NCBI GenBank assembly: GCA_003993805.1
Contig: RSEF01000006.1
Span: forward strand, 27,189,402 to 27,253,401
Source of the DNA: Himantopus leucocephalus
Lineage: Eukaryota; Chordata; Aves; Charadriiformes; Recurvirostridae
Reading direction: 5' to 3'
Length of the DNA stretch: 64,000 nt
Shown here: positions 1 through 14,000 of the stretch, one piece after another
Position numbering within the stretch: the first letter of the stretch is position 1
Layout of the letters: each line of letters opens with the position of its first letter
The notes under the pieces: model-generated
Seen by the model: only the letters and a program-made list of their open reading frames with translations
Databases searched by the model: none
What the model was told of the DNA's origin: nothing
Position numbers and translations under genes: made by a program

Positions 1-2109
1 AACGGGACAACAGAAGTAATTTTTTTCTATTTAGTATTGGTATTGTTGTGATAGCTTTATAGCCATTCTAGACTAACGCGCCTGATTTGTCTCCTAAATA
101 CAGTATAGCCCTGGTTCTCTGCAACACTCAGGTATTACAATACTGAGAAGTCATGGCTGAATGCAAGAAAATACTGCATTTGAATGTTAAATGAACTGAA
201 AAAACACATATTTGAACCTACTGTCACGTGGTATGAAGGTAGTCACACTTACTTTTTGCCCTCTTATTCTACATGTTGTTGCATTCATGTTGAAGGAGAC
301 AATCCGTACTCCAGATAGCTTCCAAAGGTCAGAGACTGGCAGATGAAACAAGTGGAACAGAGACAGCAGATTCTTTTACTTTACGACAGAGAGGGCACTT
401 GAAGAGAAAAGACGAACTCATGTTTACATACCTTGTTGAAATGTAGACATTTATATTTGAAGCTCTAGAGACTAACTTTAGGAACGGAAATTCAGCATGG
501 TAGTGTACTTCCTTAAGAAAACTCACAACACCAATTCTCACATCACAGCTGTGCAAAAATCCTAGAAGTGGCAACCTGCCTATATATTAAATAAGATCTG
601 ACTTTGGATATTAACACTTGCATATTTTCATCTATTTATAATACCATCAGAAGATTTCCCTGGTATCTCATTAGCTTTTTCATCATTGTCATAGAAGCAT
701 ACGCTCTCTGCTTCTCCGTTTAGATCAGAAGACCAAATAAGCTACTTCTAATTCTAAGAAGAAAAGAATTTTTAGTAAAACTACTGCTTAAAGTTGCCCT
801 CTGATACAACATAAAGAGGAACACATAAGCATATTTTTGTTGTTGTAGCAAACACTACTATAGGTAATGAATTTAAGGTTAGCAATACACCCTAGATCCA
901 AGCAGCAAGAAGAACAAGATGTAAACAACAATAAAGCCCAGAGGCCAACTGACTGCGTCACTCTAGGAAATTATATGATTTCTAGAAAGAAATATCTGAT
1001 TTCAGAATAAGGAGGTTGTTATCCTCAAGCTTCAGGATGCTCAAGGACATCCACAGCTTTTTTATCTCGTATGAAAAACCATAACCAGTTCAGAGGGTAG
1101 ATCACACAATGCCAATTAGGAGAATGGAAAATTTCCAGGTCTGCCGTAATTGTGTCAGAGTTATGACCAACAGCCCTATGTATTTCATAGAACTATATAA
1201 TAACATGTATAATACACAATCCTTTTTGGCGAGTTGTATGGTGCCTTTTCATCGTGGTGGCTGTCCCCTACTCTTTCCCTTAAGCAAAGAAAGCTATGTC
1301 ATTCGATCTGTTTGCAGCTGTAAGTCTGGTTTCTTGAGAGGACTGTGATTTTATCCTGTTCATCAAACACTGTCAGCACCTTAATTTCCCTGGAGTTTGA
1401 CACAAGTAGCAGCAGGCAGGCAATGAAAGTTTTGATTCATTAAACTCATTAGCATTTTTTGGAGTTTCTGTTGAGCCTGAGCAATTACTAGTAAAAGCAG
1501 AATGACTGTCCTTGACCAAACTTCTCCTGAAATTCTGATGCAGAGAACAAACCAATCACGTGGATTCTATAATGGAACTACATACAAATAGTCTATTCTG
1601 CCCACTTACTGAAATTCTTCCCATAATTATTGTTGTGGAAACAGCCTTGTGAGACACATTGTTGGAGGCTGGCTTAAAAAACATATACCTAGGTTAAAAT
1701 ATCTCTGTATTTGTCTATATTTGAATTTTAAAAAAATCACAATAGAGAACTAAATTCAGACAACCAGTTAAGTAGATATTGCATTTGAATACAGATTTCG
1801 GAAAGCTGGATTTCTGTGGGGTTTAAACATGTAAACCAATTCATAAAGTACACATAGAAAATGGAATACACTTTATTGAATCATCTTTTTCATGAGCAAG
1901 AGACAATCATTTCTGGATTTTGATAGGGAAAAACCCGCACGATTTACCATGTCTTGCAATTTGTTTAAATAACTGCTACCTGTGAATTTGCTTCTTTGGG
2001 AAAGGGGCTAGCACATGTGACCACCCCTTAAAGATTTATAAAAGTGTATAGCACCATACAAGCAGCTCTTAATCAAGCAAAGACTTCTGGCTTTATGAAG
2101 ATTATCTTC
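1..2109. other. Unique non-coding DNA, nothing recognised
   Basis: AT-rich unique sequence. The open frames are under 85 codons and have no domain, membrane or splice support. No repeat family was recognised. Confidence 0.6.
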
Positions 2110-2600
2110 TTACACGAAGGTTTGCAGAATCAAGGCCTTTTAGTTCTGGTAGAGCATAGGGCACAATAAGATCCGTTACCTCAGAAAGATGTCCAGCCTT
2201 ACATTTGAACAAGTTCAGTGATGGAAATCCTACCCATCTCGCCTTGAGACCATCATACATTGTCCTGATTGTTCTTCTACCCAAAGTATTTCCTAATGTT
2301 AAACTGACATTTTCCCTGCAACATCCTAAATCCATTATTCTTGTTCTGCCCTTGATGACTCGAGAGAATAATTGGTCCCTGTTCTCTCTGTAATATCCCT
2401 TTATGTATGTATAGGCAGTTATGTCTCCCCTTCTCTAAGTGCTAGATGGTCAATCCTCTTTATCACCCTTGCAATTTCCATTTTCCAAGCCTTTTATCAT
2501 CTTTCTGCTCTTCCCCTCTGGACTACCCTCCATTTGCCTGCAAGGTCCCTAGTAATCCAGCATGTAGAAAAGAACAGCCCCGACACCTTGTTCTCATATC
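2110..2600 (-). mobile_element. Old degraded CR1/L3-type LINE, 3' part
   Basis: Read on the plus strand, this stretch follows the antisense order familiar from the 3' half of CR1/L3 elements: a GTGATGGAAATCC block near 2218, TTTCCTAATGTTAAACTG near 2289, ATTCTTGTTCTGCCC near 2337, a TCTCCCCTTCTCTAAG block near 2422, and a CTCTTCCCCTCTGGACTAC block near 2507. On the minus strand the codons give a weak match to the C-terminal tail of the reverse transcriptase (FPSLNLFKCKAGHLSEVTDL, about 2165-2235). Many substitutions and small indels interrupt it and no long frame survives, so it is far older than the copy at the right end of the window. Boundaries are approximate. Whether it belongs to CR1 or to the related L3 group cannot be settled by eye. 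Confidence 0.68.
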
Positions 2601-5600
2601 AAGTGATGGCTACAGGAACATGCAATCTTTCCCTTGCAAGATGGAAACCCCCTTCAAGTGGATATTTTATCCACATTCCTTTTACAAGCCATAAAGTTGT
2701 TCCTGACCAAAATAGAAGCGATACGCCTCCCCAAAACAAAAACCCCCATGTTGAACAGATTTACTGACTTTTTCTCTTGTCAAACTGTGAGGGTGTCCAG
2801 GCAAGCCAGCCTGTTATCCAATATGAAACTTCAGACTAAGCAAGAAAAGGAGTGACACTCTCCCACTCAAAACAGACACACTGAAAACAAATATGCGGTA
2901 TTGAAGAAGCAATTCTCTTCTGTTCGTGTGTGGTTGGCTATGCGTTTTAGTGCCACTCTTTTCCAGTTCTGAAGTTTAAAGTCTTTGGCTGAAGTTCTCA
3001 CAGCGGAGAAGTGCAAGTAAATGCATTAACCCACATAAACGAGTTAAACTGGTCACACTGTATTTCATGATCATACCATAATGAAAAGCAATGGGATTTC
3101 AACTTTAAAATATTACTATTCTAGCATTATTCCCACCATTTTCTCTAAAATAACTCTACTTCTGGGAAGACATTAACATCTAATTCCTCCCCAGTGTGAA
3201 TACAAGTATTTATCTGCTATAAAATTAATAATAAAAAAAGGACTTCTTTTCTGAATTGACAGTGGTTTAACTATTGAACAAAATATGCAGAATGATGCAT
3301 ATTTACAAGTTATTCTTTAATTTCAGTGAGCCATGCACTAACAAGCCATTCAAAGGATTAGTAATGGCCACCTATTTGTGGCAAAGTTATGCCAACATGA
3401 AAATACACTGGTTTATTCCTTGCATTCATGTACCAGATCTCAGAACATGCTCTCCATGTTTTCCAAGTCATATTTCAGTTCCAATGTCGTGGGATCTAAA
3501 CTGCTCCAATATTATCTTTGGTTATGTTAGAAAGGCAACCATTTGGAGCAAATCTTTTTTGAAGAATCATTGTAACAGTCAAAGCATCTGTAGCATCCGA
3601 AGCACTTAGTGAACCAACCAGCCAAAACACAGAGACCTGTTTAAAAACATTTTGGTATTTTCCTCTGTGCTGTGCTTCACCCCCACCCGCTGCCCCCCCC
3701 AGCCCCCAGCTCCCTGATTTGCACTTTGATTTCTTTGTGCTTTGTGTTGTAAGCAATGATTGCCCACCCCAAGGGTTGCTTTCGGCATTTTTTCAGATGT
3801 AAACTTACAGCAAAAAGAATTTTTAGAGCTATACATCAAGGTCTGTAGGGTCTTTGAGCATTCCCCTGAATATGTACACCAAAATTCTCAAACCTTATTT
3901 CACTGTGCATTCAAGGAGAATGTCATTCCCTGAAGCTCACGTATTTGTTACTGATGGCATGTGTTCACATTTCCCTTTCTGCTACCACCCCACAGGGGCC
4001 AACGGCTTCTTGGTACTTTCCGTATGCAAAATGTGAAAGTCTGAGTGTAACTTGCTGTACTTCAGGCTGCCCAAAATAGCCTTGACAAGCTCTTTGGGTG
4101 GCCACCACTGCTGCTGTTGGATTTTATATCCCTAGCTTCGTCCAAAGAGAGATGAAGTGCTTGCGAGGAGAAAAAGCTGCTATATGGTTGTGGAACTGCC
4201 AGGGAACTAACCAGAAAGTCCACCTCCGTCCCCAAAGACTTGTAACAATGACGTTATCTCACATCTCAGGCAGGAGGGCTGAGCATTTAGTTCGTGGGGT
4301 TTACAGATTCCCAGAGGCTTTGAAAACCAGTGTTTTGCCACATGTGAGGAAGGACTGCTAATGCCAGTCTCTTGTTCAGCTACAGTGATCATTGCTGCTG
4401 TAGTACATAGCCATCAGAATAACGTAACGGGAGGGACTGAAGCACGGAAGATGAATAGCACTTGCCAAAACACACAGCTTCTCTGGTCCCTGTTGGACAG
4501 TGAATTCAACAATCACACAAGGAATGATCTGCAAAGCTATAAATCAATGGAAGTTATATTCTGCTAAAAGAAAGTGAGACATTTGCCTTCCAGACACAAG
4601 GAAATAATGGAGGTTGTCTGTACAATTTGCTTTGTATTTTGTAAAAGACATTTGATGATATAAATAATACATTTGCAGTATTCCAAAACTGGCCAAAATT
4701 CACAGTTATTGCAATAGGCTGTGGCAGGGCATTAAACATGGTTTAGCAAACTACAGGAGTGTGGTGGGATATAGCATTAAGAAACGTGGTCCCCAGCTAG
4801 CTTTGCTCATCATATCTCTATTAACATCGGTGGAACTGCTGCCATTTTTACCAGCTGAGACTCAGACCAATGCAAATGTTTCCAATGTGTTTTTCAGGGT
4901 AAATGGTCAATGAAATTGACACTAATATTGAAGAAAAGTGTTGGAAAAAAATACCAGCTGTGACAACTGACATTTACTCTCATAAAGCACTAGTAAAAAA
5001 TATCAACCAATTAATGTAAATTATTGAGCTTCTCATTCAGGTTAGATGAGACTATCAGAGAAGACATGTCCTCCGAAGGGCTGTGGACTAGCTACACTTC
5101 ACTGTATCTTCAACTTTTTTCTCTTCATAAGCTCTGCAGAGATTCCACACTTCAGTACCAACCTCGCACCCGCATGGCAGCCAGAGCTGGGAAAGTATTC
5201 GCATGTACGCTAGAGTTCTGCTGCAAATACAGGGGATCGGCATTTGAGTGTTACAAGTTCCCTGCTGTGTTACAAATGAAAATAACTAGGTAATTCTTTT
5301 TTTTTTTAGTAAACACACTTATGACCCTCAGTTACATAGGATTTTTTTTACCACAAAAGAGTCCCACTCAAAGAATTTAAAGGCGATATCCGATGAGTTT
5401 TCTGATACTTTCAGAGCCAAAATTTATTTCAAATAGCTTAATGTAAAATGATCAAAGCAGCTAGATTTTACTCTCTGTACTTTACGTACCAACTCAGCCT
5501 TTCCATAGCTTTATGGGTCCCTGGTTTCATAACGTTCCATATCTGTAGGCAAAAAGTAGAGGAAAATACAAAGCCCAAGTTACACATATGAGGAGAAACA

Positions 5601-7925
5601 ATCTGCCTTTCTGAACAGATTATGTAACTGATAAGCTGACAAAATCCTATGAGTGACGAATAGCAGCATAATTTCACCACTAGTTTGTTGAATTTGAGTA
5701 AACTACATGTTTTCATCTGTTCTAGACTAACCTAACACTGCTGTTCCAGGCCCCTCCCAGTGCTCACTTGTTTTAGGATTGAGGCACGTGCAGCCATCTA
5801 CAGCACCAACTATTTTCATGATTTTCTTTCAAATTACAACGAATAACGTCAATGAAGAGCTTTGCCCTATCAAACACTTGTGTAAGGCACTCTAAAGCCT
5901 AGGCTTGGATTTTACATGATCATTTCCAGTTACAGGGGTTTGGTTCCAGATGTAAATATACAAACTAAAAAAGACAAGGCCAATATATCCTGTATTTTGT
6001 GGACTCAACTCAGCACATCAGACTTCCAAGATAAGTTCCTGCATGTTTGACCTTCATAGTAATTTTAATTGCATTAAAACTGCAGGACAATTGAAGTTAC
6101 CTTACCCCAAACAGTTAATACATACAGAAATAAAGTACTTTAAAAAAAAAAAATACAGGCCATGTCATATTTTATTTTGGCAAGTTGTTTTGGCAGAAGA
6201 AAAAAGAATTATTAAAGTAAAAGCAGAACTTACGAACCTGGCCAAAGATTACTCCTTGAGTGAGAGTTTGTTTCTTTGGGAACATGTGTATATTTTCATT
6301 ATTGCAAGCATGGCAATAAATCATTTTACACTGAATTCATTTAGACATTTGTGAAATAACTCGTTAACAAGACGCTTTGTCAGAGGTAAAAAAAAATGAA
6401 TATTTTTAGCACTTTAGACTGGTAACAGCACTTCATATTTGTAATAGCCCCTTTCCTGCCAGAATCTTCAACTGTGTTGCAAATATTTATTAAGCCTCAC
6501 ACCACATGTGGGCGGCAGGTACAGTATTTTATATTCCTTCAAGCTCATACACTAGAGAGAATCCCGGTCCCCAATGAGTGCTTGCTGAGGATGCTTAGAC
6601 TATTATTGCTAAGCAAGATACAAGTGTAGTTTTATCCTGTTCTCTGTACAAAGCCATTTACCTCAATTACATTAGGGTGTGGATTTGTGTTTGTCAGTCT
6701 TCCCTCCTGTTCCTCCAAATAATCTGGTCATAAGCAACCCGGCACTACCAAGTGGCATATGTGTGAAAGAGATTGCCGTCGCTTGTCTGATTATGTTTCC
6801 CTCCCACATGAAATTTTGGCTGTGAAGAAGTCATAGAAATTGGGAAGCTGATTACATGGGCATCTGCCAAACCTAAACACACCGGATAAGCCCCAGAAAC
6901 CCTTGGGTTCAGACACAGAGGAAACGAGTATGACTATGCACTTACAAAAAGGGTATTACCCAGTCTATCTCTCTCAGCATATCCCCTCACACCACTGAAG
7001 CTAAATAATAAAAGAAATAGAATGAAGAGTCCCAAAGTTCTGCTGGATGCAACCAGATACCAGAAAGAGTAAAAAGGCTCTGCAAAGCGTTTTGCCTCAT
7101 GTGCTAGAAATGCGCTTTTTAGGGTTTGAGAACCAGTCCTTAACCCCTCCACAGGGAGCAATATTCCTGACGAAGATCCCTGAGGCTCCTCTTGTGAAAA
7201 GAAACTGCAAGAAAAGAACAAGTACCCGTAGAAATAATCAGTGATGAACAATTCAATTCCCTAAACATAGAGAATTTTTTCTAAGCTATAAAATACCAAT
7301 CCTTAAACAATCACAGCTGCAACCTCACTACAAATAGCAACGCTGTCATTATAGGAAGCTGTGAGAAATCTGGATTACCACCTTTCCTGCAGTAATACAC
7401 TACTACCTCTAAGGAGGATAAGCAGCATCAGTACTCTCTGAGGATAATGTTACAGATTACCCTGCTGCTAAGTCAAACACCTTTCTAGTAACACCAGTAT
7501 GTAGGTAGATTGTAGCCTAAAACATGAGATTTTCAAAATAAGTTGGTATCTATTTATGAAATCACTTGGTACTCTAAAATCAAGATTGAGCTTTTCTGAA
7601 ATGTTTATCTCTTAACGTCTTATAGCTGAAATATACAGCTACTAGTCCTTCTCCTTTCCACCATCCCTTAGCTCGCTCCCTTCAGCATTCTCTGTAAGGT
7701 CTCACTTGTCTGAAGTGTTGAACTTGAGCCTACAAAACTCGCTGTAGTCTTAACTCCAAAAAAACACATACCCTCTATTTAAACATGACTTTCTCACTAA
7801 AAACAGAAAAGCATCTAAGAAAGGAGGCTTATAGGTTCTTTAACCTTGTGTTCCAGTGTATTATGGGAACTGGGAGGCTATAAGTTTCAGGTGTTGCTAG
7901 CTAAGGTATTTTGTGCTTAGTTACA
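2601..7925. other. Unique non-coding DNA
   Basis: Apart from the C-rich G-quadruplex motif at 3680-3707, I see only short frames. Several overlap on opposite strands, as at 6934-7251 and 7047-7244. There are no recognised repeats, RNA genes or exons. Confidence 0.6.
3680..3707 (-). repeat. G-quadruplex motif on the minus strand
   Basis: On the plus strand C runs of 5 (3680-3684), 3 (3686-3688), 8 (3693-3700) and 5 (3703-3707) are separated by loops of 1 to 4 bases. The minus strand therefore meets the usual four-run G-quadruplex pattern. No promoter or gene is recognised beside it. Confidence 0.75.
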
Positions 7926-8002
7926 GCCGAGGGAGGAAAGGAAGGAGGGAAGGAGCAAGCAAGCAAGCAAGCAAGTACGTACGTACATATGTATGTATGT
8001 AT
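7926..8002. repeat. Compound tetranucleotide microsatellite
   Basis: A purine stretch (GGGAGGAAAGGAAGGAGGGAAG, about 7931-7953, split by small changes) leads into five GCAA units (7955-7974), three GTAC units (7975-7986), one ATAT (7987-7990) and three GTAT units (7991-8002). All blocks keep the same four-base register, so this is one tract that has diverged internally. Confidence 0.93.
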
Positions 8003-11000
8003 GGTAGGTATATGGTAGCAGTTCATAAATTTAGGCTGAGTGAGAGATTTACGTCTGTTAGAGAACTGAGGTTCTAAGGAAGGGAGATAGGTAAGGGTAA
8101 ACAAGTGGATTTGATAAGTAAGAAATATTCATGAAAAGGGACATATGTGGTTTCATGCATCATCAGGGGACTGTTTGATCACTTATTGTTCTTTGCAAGC
8201 TTGTGTTTCAATTTACTTCAGAGATTTATGAATAGTTTTACCAATACTGTTCAGTATCCCTAAATCCTTGAAAATAAATGGATTATCTTAAGAATCAGGG
8301 CCATAAAAGAAATGCACAGTGATGTTGCTTATATGTCCTTAGTCATAGCTCAAAGAAGCTAGAATAATTTTTCCCTCAAAAGAGGTTTTGTTATAATGAA
8401 TGTTGATGAAACAGTCTTAAGGAGTGTTATTTCTATTTACCTCACTCTAAATATAAGTAGAGGTTGAGTTTGGATTTTCACTTTCTCATTTATACACTTT
8501 TTACCTTAACTTTCCTGTCTATGCAATGTAGGGAACAGTATGTTTCTCCCTGAGGACCAGCTGACAGGTTCCAGCGACTGCTGTACCCAAAGCATATGTT
8601 TTGGGGTGCTGCGTTTTAAGCAGGAAAAAAAGCTCATGCATAGCAGTGTGTTGATTGGACTATTTTCTTTCTTAAGAATAGCTCGTTGTGCGGAGACGCT
8701 ATACGTGCAGGTAAACAGCATAAGATGCAGGTATGCTTGCTACAACTCAGCTTGAAATGGGAGCCTTTCTTTCCTGTATGGAAATGGTTACTTAATGCTA
8801 TTGTAATAAGAAAACATTTGCCAGATGAGATGCACCCTTTTTGGAAGGCTGATTTGTTCAGGTTCCCTGTAAATTCACCTTTAACAATCTTTTCAGCAGG
8901 TGAGCATTCAAAGGAATTGGGAGAGGCATTAAAAGGAAAAAGGCAAATTCTCCAGCTGAGGGCTCAGAGAAACAAAGTTCACTGTATTCCTAGCATAGCA
9001 ATTGATGCTGCAGAAGAGTTAAAAGGCAAGCTGCTACAAGAAAATAGCTTTAATACACAATTCCCCATATTTTCTCCAGGATAATTGCACTTGATGCTAC
9101 ACCTATTGCACTTGAAGTGGGATTTCCTGTTCCACAACCCATGATCAATACCTCTTACAATGCAAGAATCAACAAACTCTAAAATGCTTCGTTATGCTGT
9201 CATGCAAGCTACTGCAATTTCTGCCTTGACTTAACAGGCTGTATTGAACCTAAACCTCCCTTGCTAACTACCTGCTTAGCCTCGGGACAGGGGCAGAGGC
9301 TGGAGGGAACAGCAGGATGACGGGGTGCGAGGTGAGAAGGGAAGCCTCGCTTGATGGCAAGAATCTGCCAACTTATAAGTGGTGGTAGTCACTTCTAGCC
9401 CTGAAGCAATGTATTTCAGCAGTAGTCTATTACCACCTGTAGTTTTACCGCCTTTCCATTATCACAATTCCAGGTGGTTACCCTCAGTAAAGGTGAACAA
9501 TGGTCTTCTGCAGGAAAGAGCCACTTCCTAATGTCTTGGGAAGGAGCAATCTAATCTTGTTAACAGAAACTGCATGATGCTCAGAAAATGTTTATGCAGA
9601 CGTGTTTTCTGTGGTTTAAGCCAGACCTTTCTGTGGGGCTCATATACTTTCCATTGTATTTCCCACCTGCTGTCTCTTCTCTGACATTTGGATTGAAAAC
9701 CCTTGGGGACAAGAACCCACTCTGTTCCTTGGTGTTTGCACCAGCTAGTGCAAGGGGGTCTGGTCTTTAATTAAGAGTCACAGGTGCTGCAGAGACATAG
9801 GTATATAAACACTTGGCCTCTTTCCCTTTTGGATATGTGACTGAATTCAGAGTTAGCGGTAGTACCTGATGACTTTGATGGAACAATAATTATCTGTTAA
9901 TATATTAATTTTCAGACAGGAACAAAGGTGAATGAGCTCTGGTGTGAACGGAGGGGCTGAGATACCCTTCCTGGAAGCACAATGAAAGGGAAGGATTGAT
10001 GTGTCCCAAACTCCCCCTCCCAGTAAGCAACAAAGCAGGACCCCCGGTGCTTTTTCTAAATTCTCTTTGTGAGGGAACTAGTTTTCTCATCCACTTTCTT
10101 CTGCTAAAATAAGGACATATGATTTGGCTGTTGTCTTCAATATCTGTTTTTCGAATAAACCCATTATTATATAAGCTCTAAACTTAAGAGCTGTTTCTTT
10201 AAAAGTTTAACATGCTATATATTCCACTTTCTGTGAAAATCTAGCTGCAGGTACTGAGATATGATGTGTAGAGTCTATTGTGTGTGTGAAAATGAAATTT
10301 TAGTCTTTTTAAACCATAGAAAAGAATCAGTTCATCTTTGGAAATCTGTTTTGTTTTTAGACCAGAGAGGGGAGGAAAGCAAAAACAAAAGCCCACAAAG
10401 ATTTCTGACTTTATTCTAAGGATAAAAAACAAGGTTATCAAAGAGACTGACTGAAGAGGAAAGATGTATTTTATCACTCCATCTGCCCTAATCTGAAGCA
10501 AAATCATGACTTCCCTGAGAAATTCTAAGATTCAGACACTTTTCCTTCAGATCCTTTTTTCTGAGCAGCAGTGCCAGAGTGCCGAGATTGCTGGGGTCAC
10601 TTGGTGGAAGATCAAGTCTCTGGTATGTAATGTAGATCTCCACGTGTATGGTTACATTGCATTTTTAATATCCCAGAATGCAAATCTTTACTGTCTAGCT
10701 TGACAGGCAAAGTTAGAAGCTCTTTCCCAGAAACGTAAGAGAAACAGAAGGCTTAACAGAAATGTTAATGCAGGGGATCAGAATAGCAGGGCCAATGCTG
10801 GAAGGATGCGCTGGAGATACAGCTCTGAGACTACCCATCAGGAGTAATTTCTGCAGCATCAAATAACTGCTGTGAAATATTTTCCTGCAGGATCCCCAGG
10901 GTGTATCTGCAATAGCAAACAGTTTAGCACAACAAGAGGTGTTGTAGAGGGAAGCAGTACAGTTCAAGGACCTGTCATCCCTAGTGATTATTTGCGTCAC

Positions 11001-14000
11001 CTAGGGCGAGACTGGTAATCTTATTTCAAAGTCTGATTTTACAAACTGGAGTTTGGGACCTTGCGTTCATGATCTTTGCCTGACTGGTAGGTTTGCTGGT
11101 GTGTAGCTTCCACATGGGGTTTTTTCTGGGGATCCCCCAGCTGGGGGAGCAGCAAAGCACAATCTAAAGCACTTCAGAAGTAGACACCAAGGAGCCTGTG
11201 TCAGAAAGGCACTGCCACTGCACAATAAATTGCCAAGGAAGATGCAACCTCATTCTGATAGCTACTTCAGTCCTTTTCCTGCCACTAAGTAAGAAAAGTA
11301 TTTTATTTCATGTGTTTTAGGGCTGTGGGGGGCCATTCAGTTGATGTGGTAGCTGAAACTGCACCTATTTTCTCAAAAGCCTTTTAAATGTTGCTTGCTG
11401 CATGCAGTCTGCTTGCTGTTTTGACTGATCCTCTGGAGCTGTGTCAGCTTCTTTGATGCTACTACTGGTTCTTCCACTCAGGCTCTCCCAAACCCAGCAA
11501 AAACCTGTCCCTCGCTTTCATATGTGTGAAAGGTTAAAGCCGTAGCTAGATCTCGACAGCATCCCAGCTCATATCAGAAGAATATAACAGCCTGTATTGG
11601 CTTATAGGTACAATTCTGCATTGGAGACTAAGGTGCAATTGTGTATTAAATCCCTTGGAATGAGTGGAAGTGCTAGTTGAAAACTGAAGTTATAAAATTC
11701 TGTGGAAACATGGTCACACCACTACAATAGAGAAAGCTTCTTTGGAAAGCAACGATGGTTGTTAATACCTCTTTCAGGAACTGCCCATCCATTAGTGATG
11801 CAGTTGACTATAGCACCTTGCTAAACTTGGACCTTATTTAGCATTATTGGTGGCTACTTCATTACCTTGATATTTAATTCACTTGTCAGTCAGAAGACCA
11901 ATTTTTGTTTCCAAACAATGATGTATGCAGTGATGAGCTGTGTCTTTCTAGTCGTTCAGATGTTTGCTGGGTAACTCTGACACGTCAGCCTCCTGTTCTG
12001 CTTATGGGTGCAAATCTGTACTGCCACGTTATGCTCAGATCAGCAAATGCTGATATCATATCACAGGATTAGTCAAAGGAAATATTCACGACTGCTTATT
12101 ACTTTGTAGATTTGCAAGCTGCGATTTAGGCAGGGATGGGTTACCTGTTACTGCCAGAGCAGGGACACAGTGCTGTGGGACGTGCTCAGAGCTGCATGTC
12201 AAAACCTGTTGGGTGGTGGCAGTGTCCGGGCAGTCGCTGGGTGGGTGGATGGTTGCTGCTGTGCTGGTGAGGCCACATGTCGTCCAGTTTGAGGGCTGCT
12301 GGCTGAAACCCACTCTTGCTTTCAGCTGCACTGACCAATTTTTCATAATTGCATGCTTGGTCTGATTCCTGACCAGACTTGTTAACACGCTCTCAAGCAA
12401 GACTTTCAAAGGTCTCTTATTTTGTCATGGTCTTTTTAAGAGCTGTAGCTCTGAACCTGCACTTCATTGTGCTGCCTGCAGTGCAAGGAGATCAAAGGAA
12501 ATTGCCCATACCTCACACAATTTATAAATGACATATAAAATGGGTACCCCTTGTGTCTATATATAATATGAAAATGTGATTGCAATTTCAGGAGTTGGGG
12601 ATTAAAAAGAATGGTTTGTCTTATACACCTATTCCATGTAAGTTATCCTCCACAAAAAAGAACTGATATATCTTTAAAGTGCAGTTTATTTTACCCATAC
12701 AAGTTTTTGACTATGTGTCCCTTTATAAGCACCAATTGCTTTCATATCCTGTGCTTGACATCTGAAAATCTTAATCTATAAAGTTAATAATAATAAGAAC
12801 CACTCCACAAGGCTTAACTGAATTCTGGTAGTAGAAGCTGAAGGTAGTAGGGACGATGGGAAGAACCAAATATCAAGCACGTCACAAGGAATTACTTTCT
12901 GGCTTTAACCACTTGTTCCCTCTCTGGTCCTTCCCTCCTTCCCTCTCCCTGACACCTCCTCGAGCCCACCTGGAAAACTGGGTCAGCCGTATGTGATCAA
13001 AAGGCAGATTTTGCTCAGGTATGGGGAGATCAGAGGAGTTCTTGCTGAATAGGCTTGACAACATGCAAGAGTGCTATGAAGCTCAGACAGAAAATGCTTG
13101 TTTTGGTCTGCCTGTGCTCCACCTCGGCTTGATTGCATGCGTAATTCCCTGACTTGGCTGATGAGTGCTGTTGTAAGGCCAGACCCTGCTGCTTTGGACC
13201 AAAAGCCATTGCACAAACGAAGTCAGTAAGACTGTGATGGGATCTGTTCACTCCAGCAGTTCCCTCATATCTGCCTGGAGGAAAAGATGCAGCAGTTCGT
13301 TTTTTGGTATTTTTAGGGAGGAAGGGTCAATCTGCCTACAATGCTGCTGTGCATTTGCATTATGCAAGTGGTTTGACACTTGTTTAAATGAAACTATCCC
13401 ACAAACTTTTGCTTCCATAGCTGCAAGCTTTCAGAGGAGACCATGCTTTTTTTTTTATCTCCAGTGATTGACAGTACTGGTTCTTGCCTTTCTGATCAGG
13501 TGGGGAGAAAGAGAGGGAGATCTCGGTCACTTCTTAAAAAATAGAGTTTGGAATTCCAAGGCAGGATACTTCTAATGACATTCCTTGCCAGGGCTGAGCA
13601 GACTCCAAGATCAAAGTTATCTAGCCACCCATGTCTTTTTAATAGCAAACTATAACCACTTTAATTCTTCCCTGAGCATTGATTAGATGCGGTATAAACT
13701 GCAGTGACAGCCTCCTGCCTCGTAAACACTGGCAGAAAGCACGGTCTTAAAATTCACAGAGGATTTGTCTCTAGGACTCTGCAAGATGAAATGGAAAGAC
13801 AGTGGCGTTCCACATACTCAACAATATGCAAATGCTGACTTTGCAAGCCAACATAGCTGCTTTTAAGCAAAAATACAAACCAAACTTCAAAGAAGATCTT
13901 TATATCCAGACCTCAGTACTCCCAGTGACTTCCAATTAGGCCTGGAAATAGGTGACCAGATGTTGCATTTGCAAATGCTGGAAGCTGATGGCTGCTAGGC

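Noticed and set aside
8686..9084. 132-codon plus-strand frame
   Set aside because: No homology recognised, no splice or polyadenylation context.
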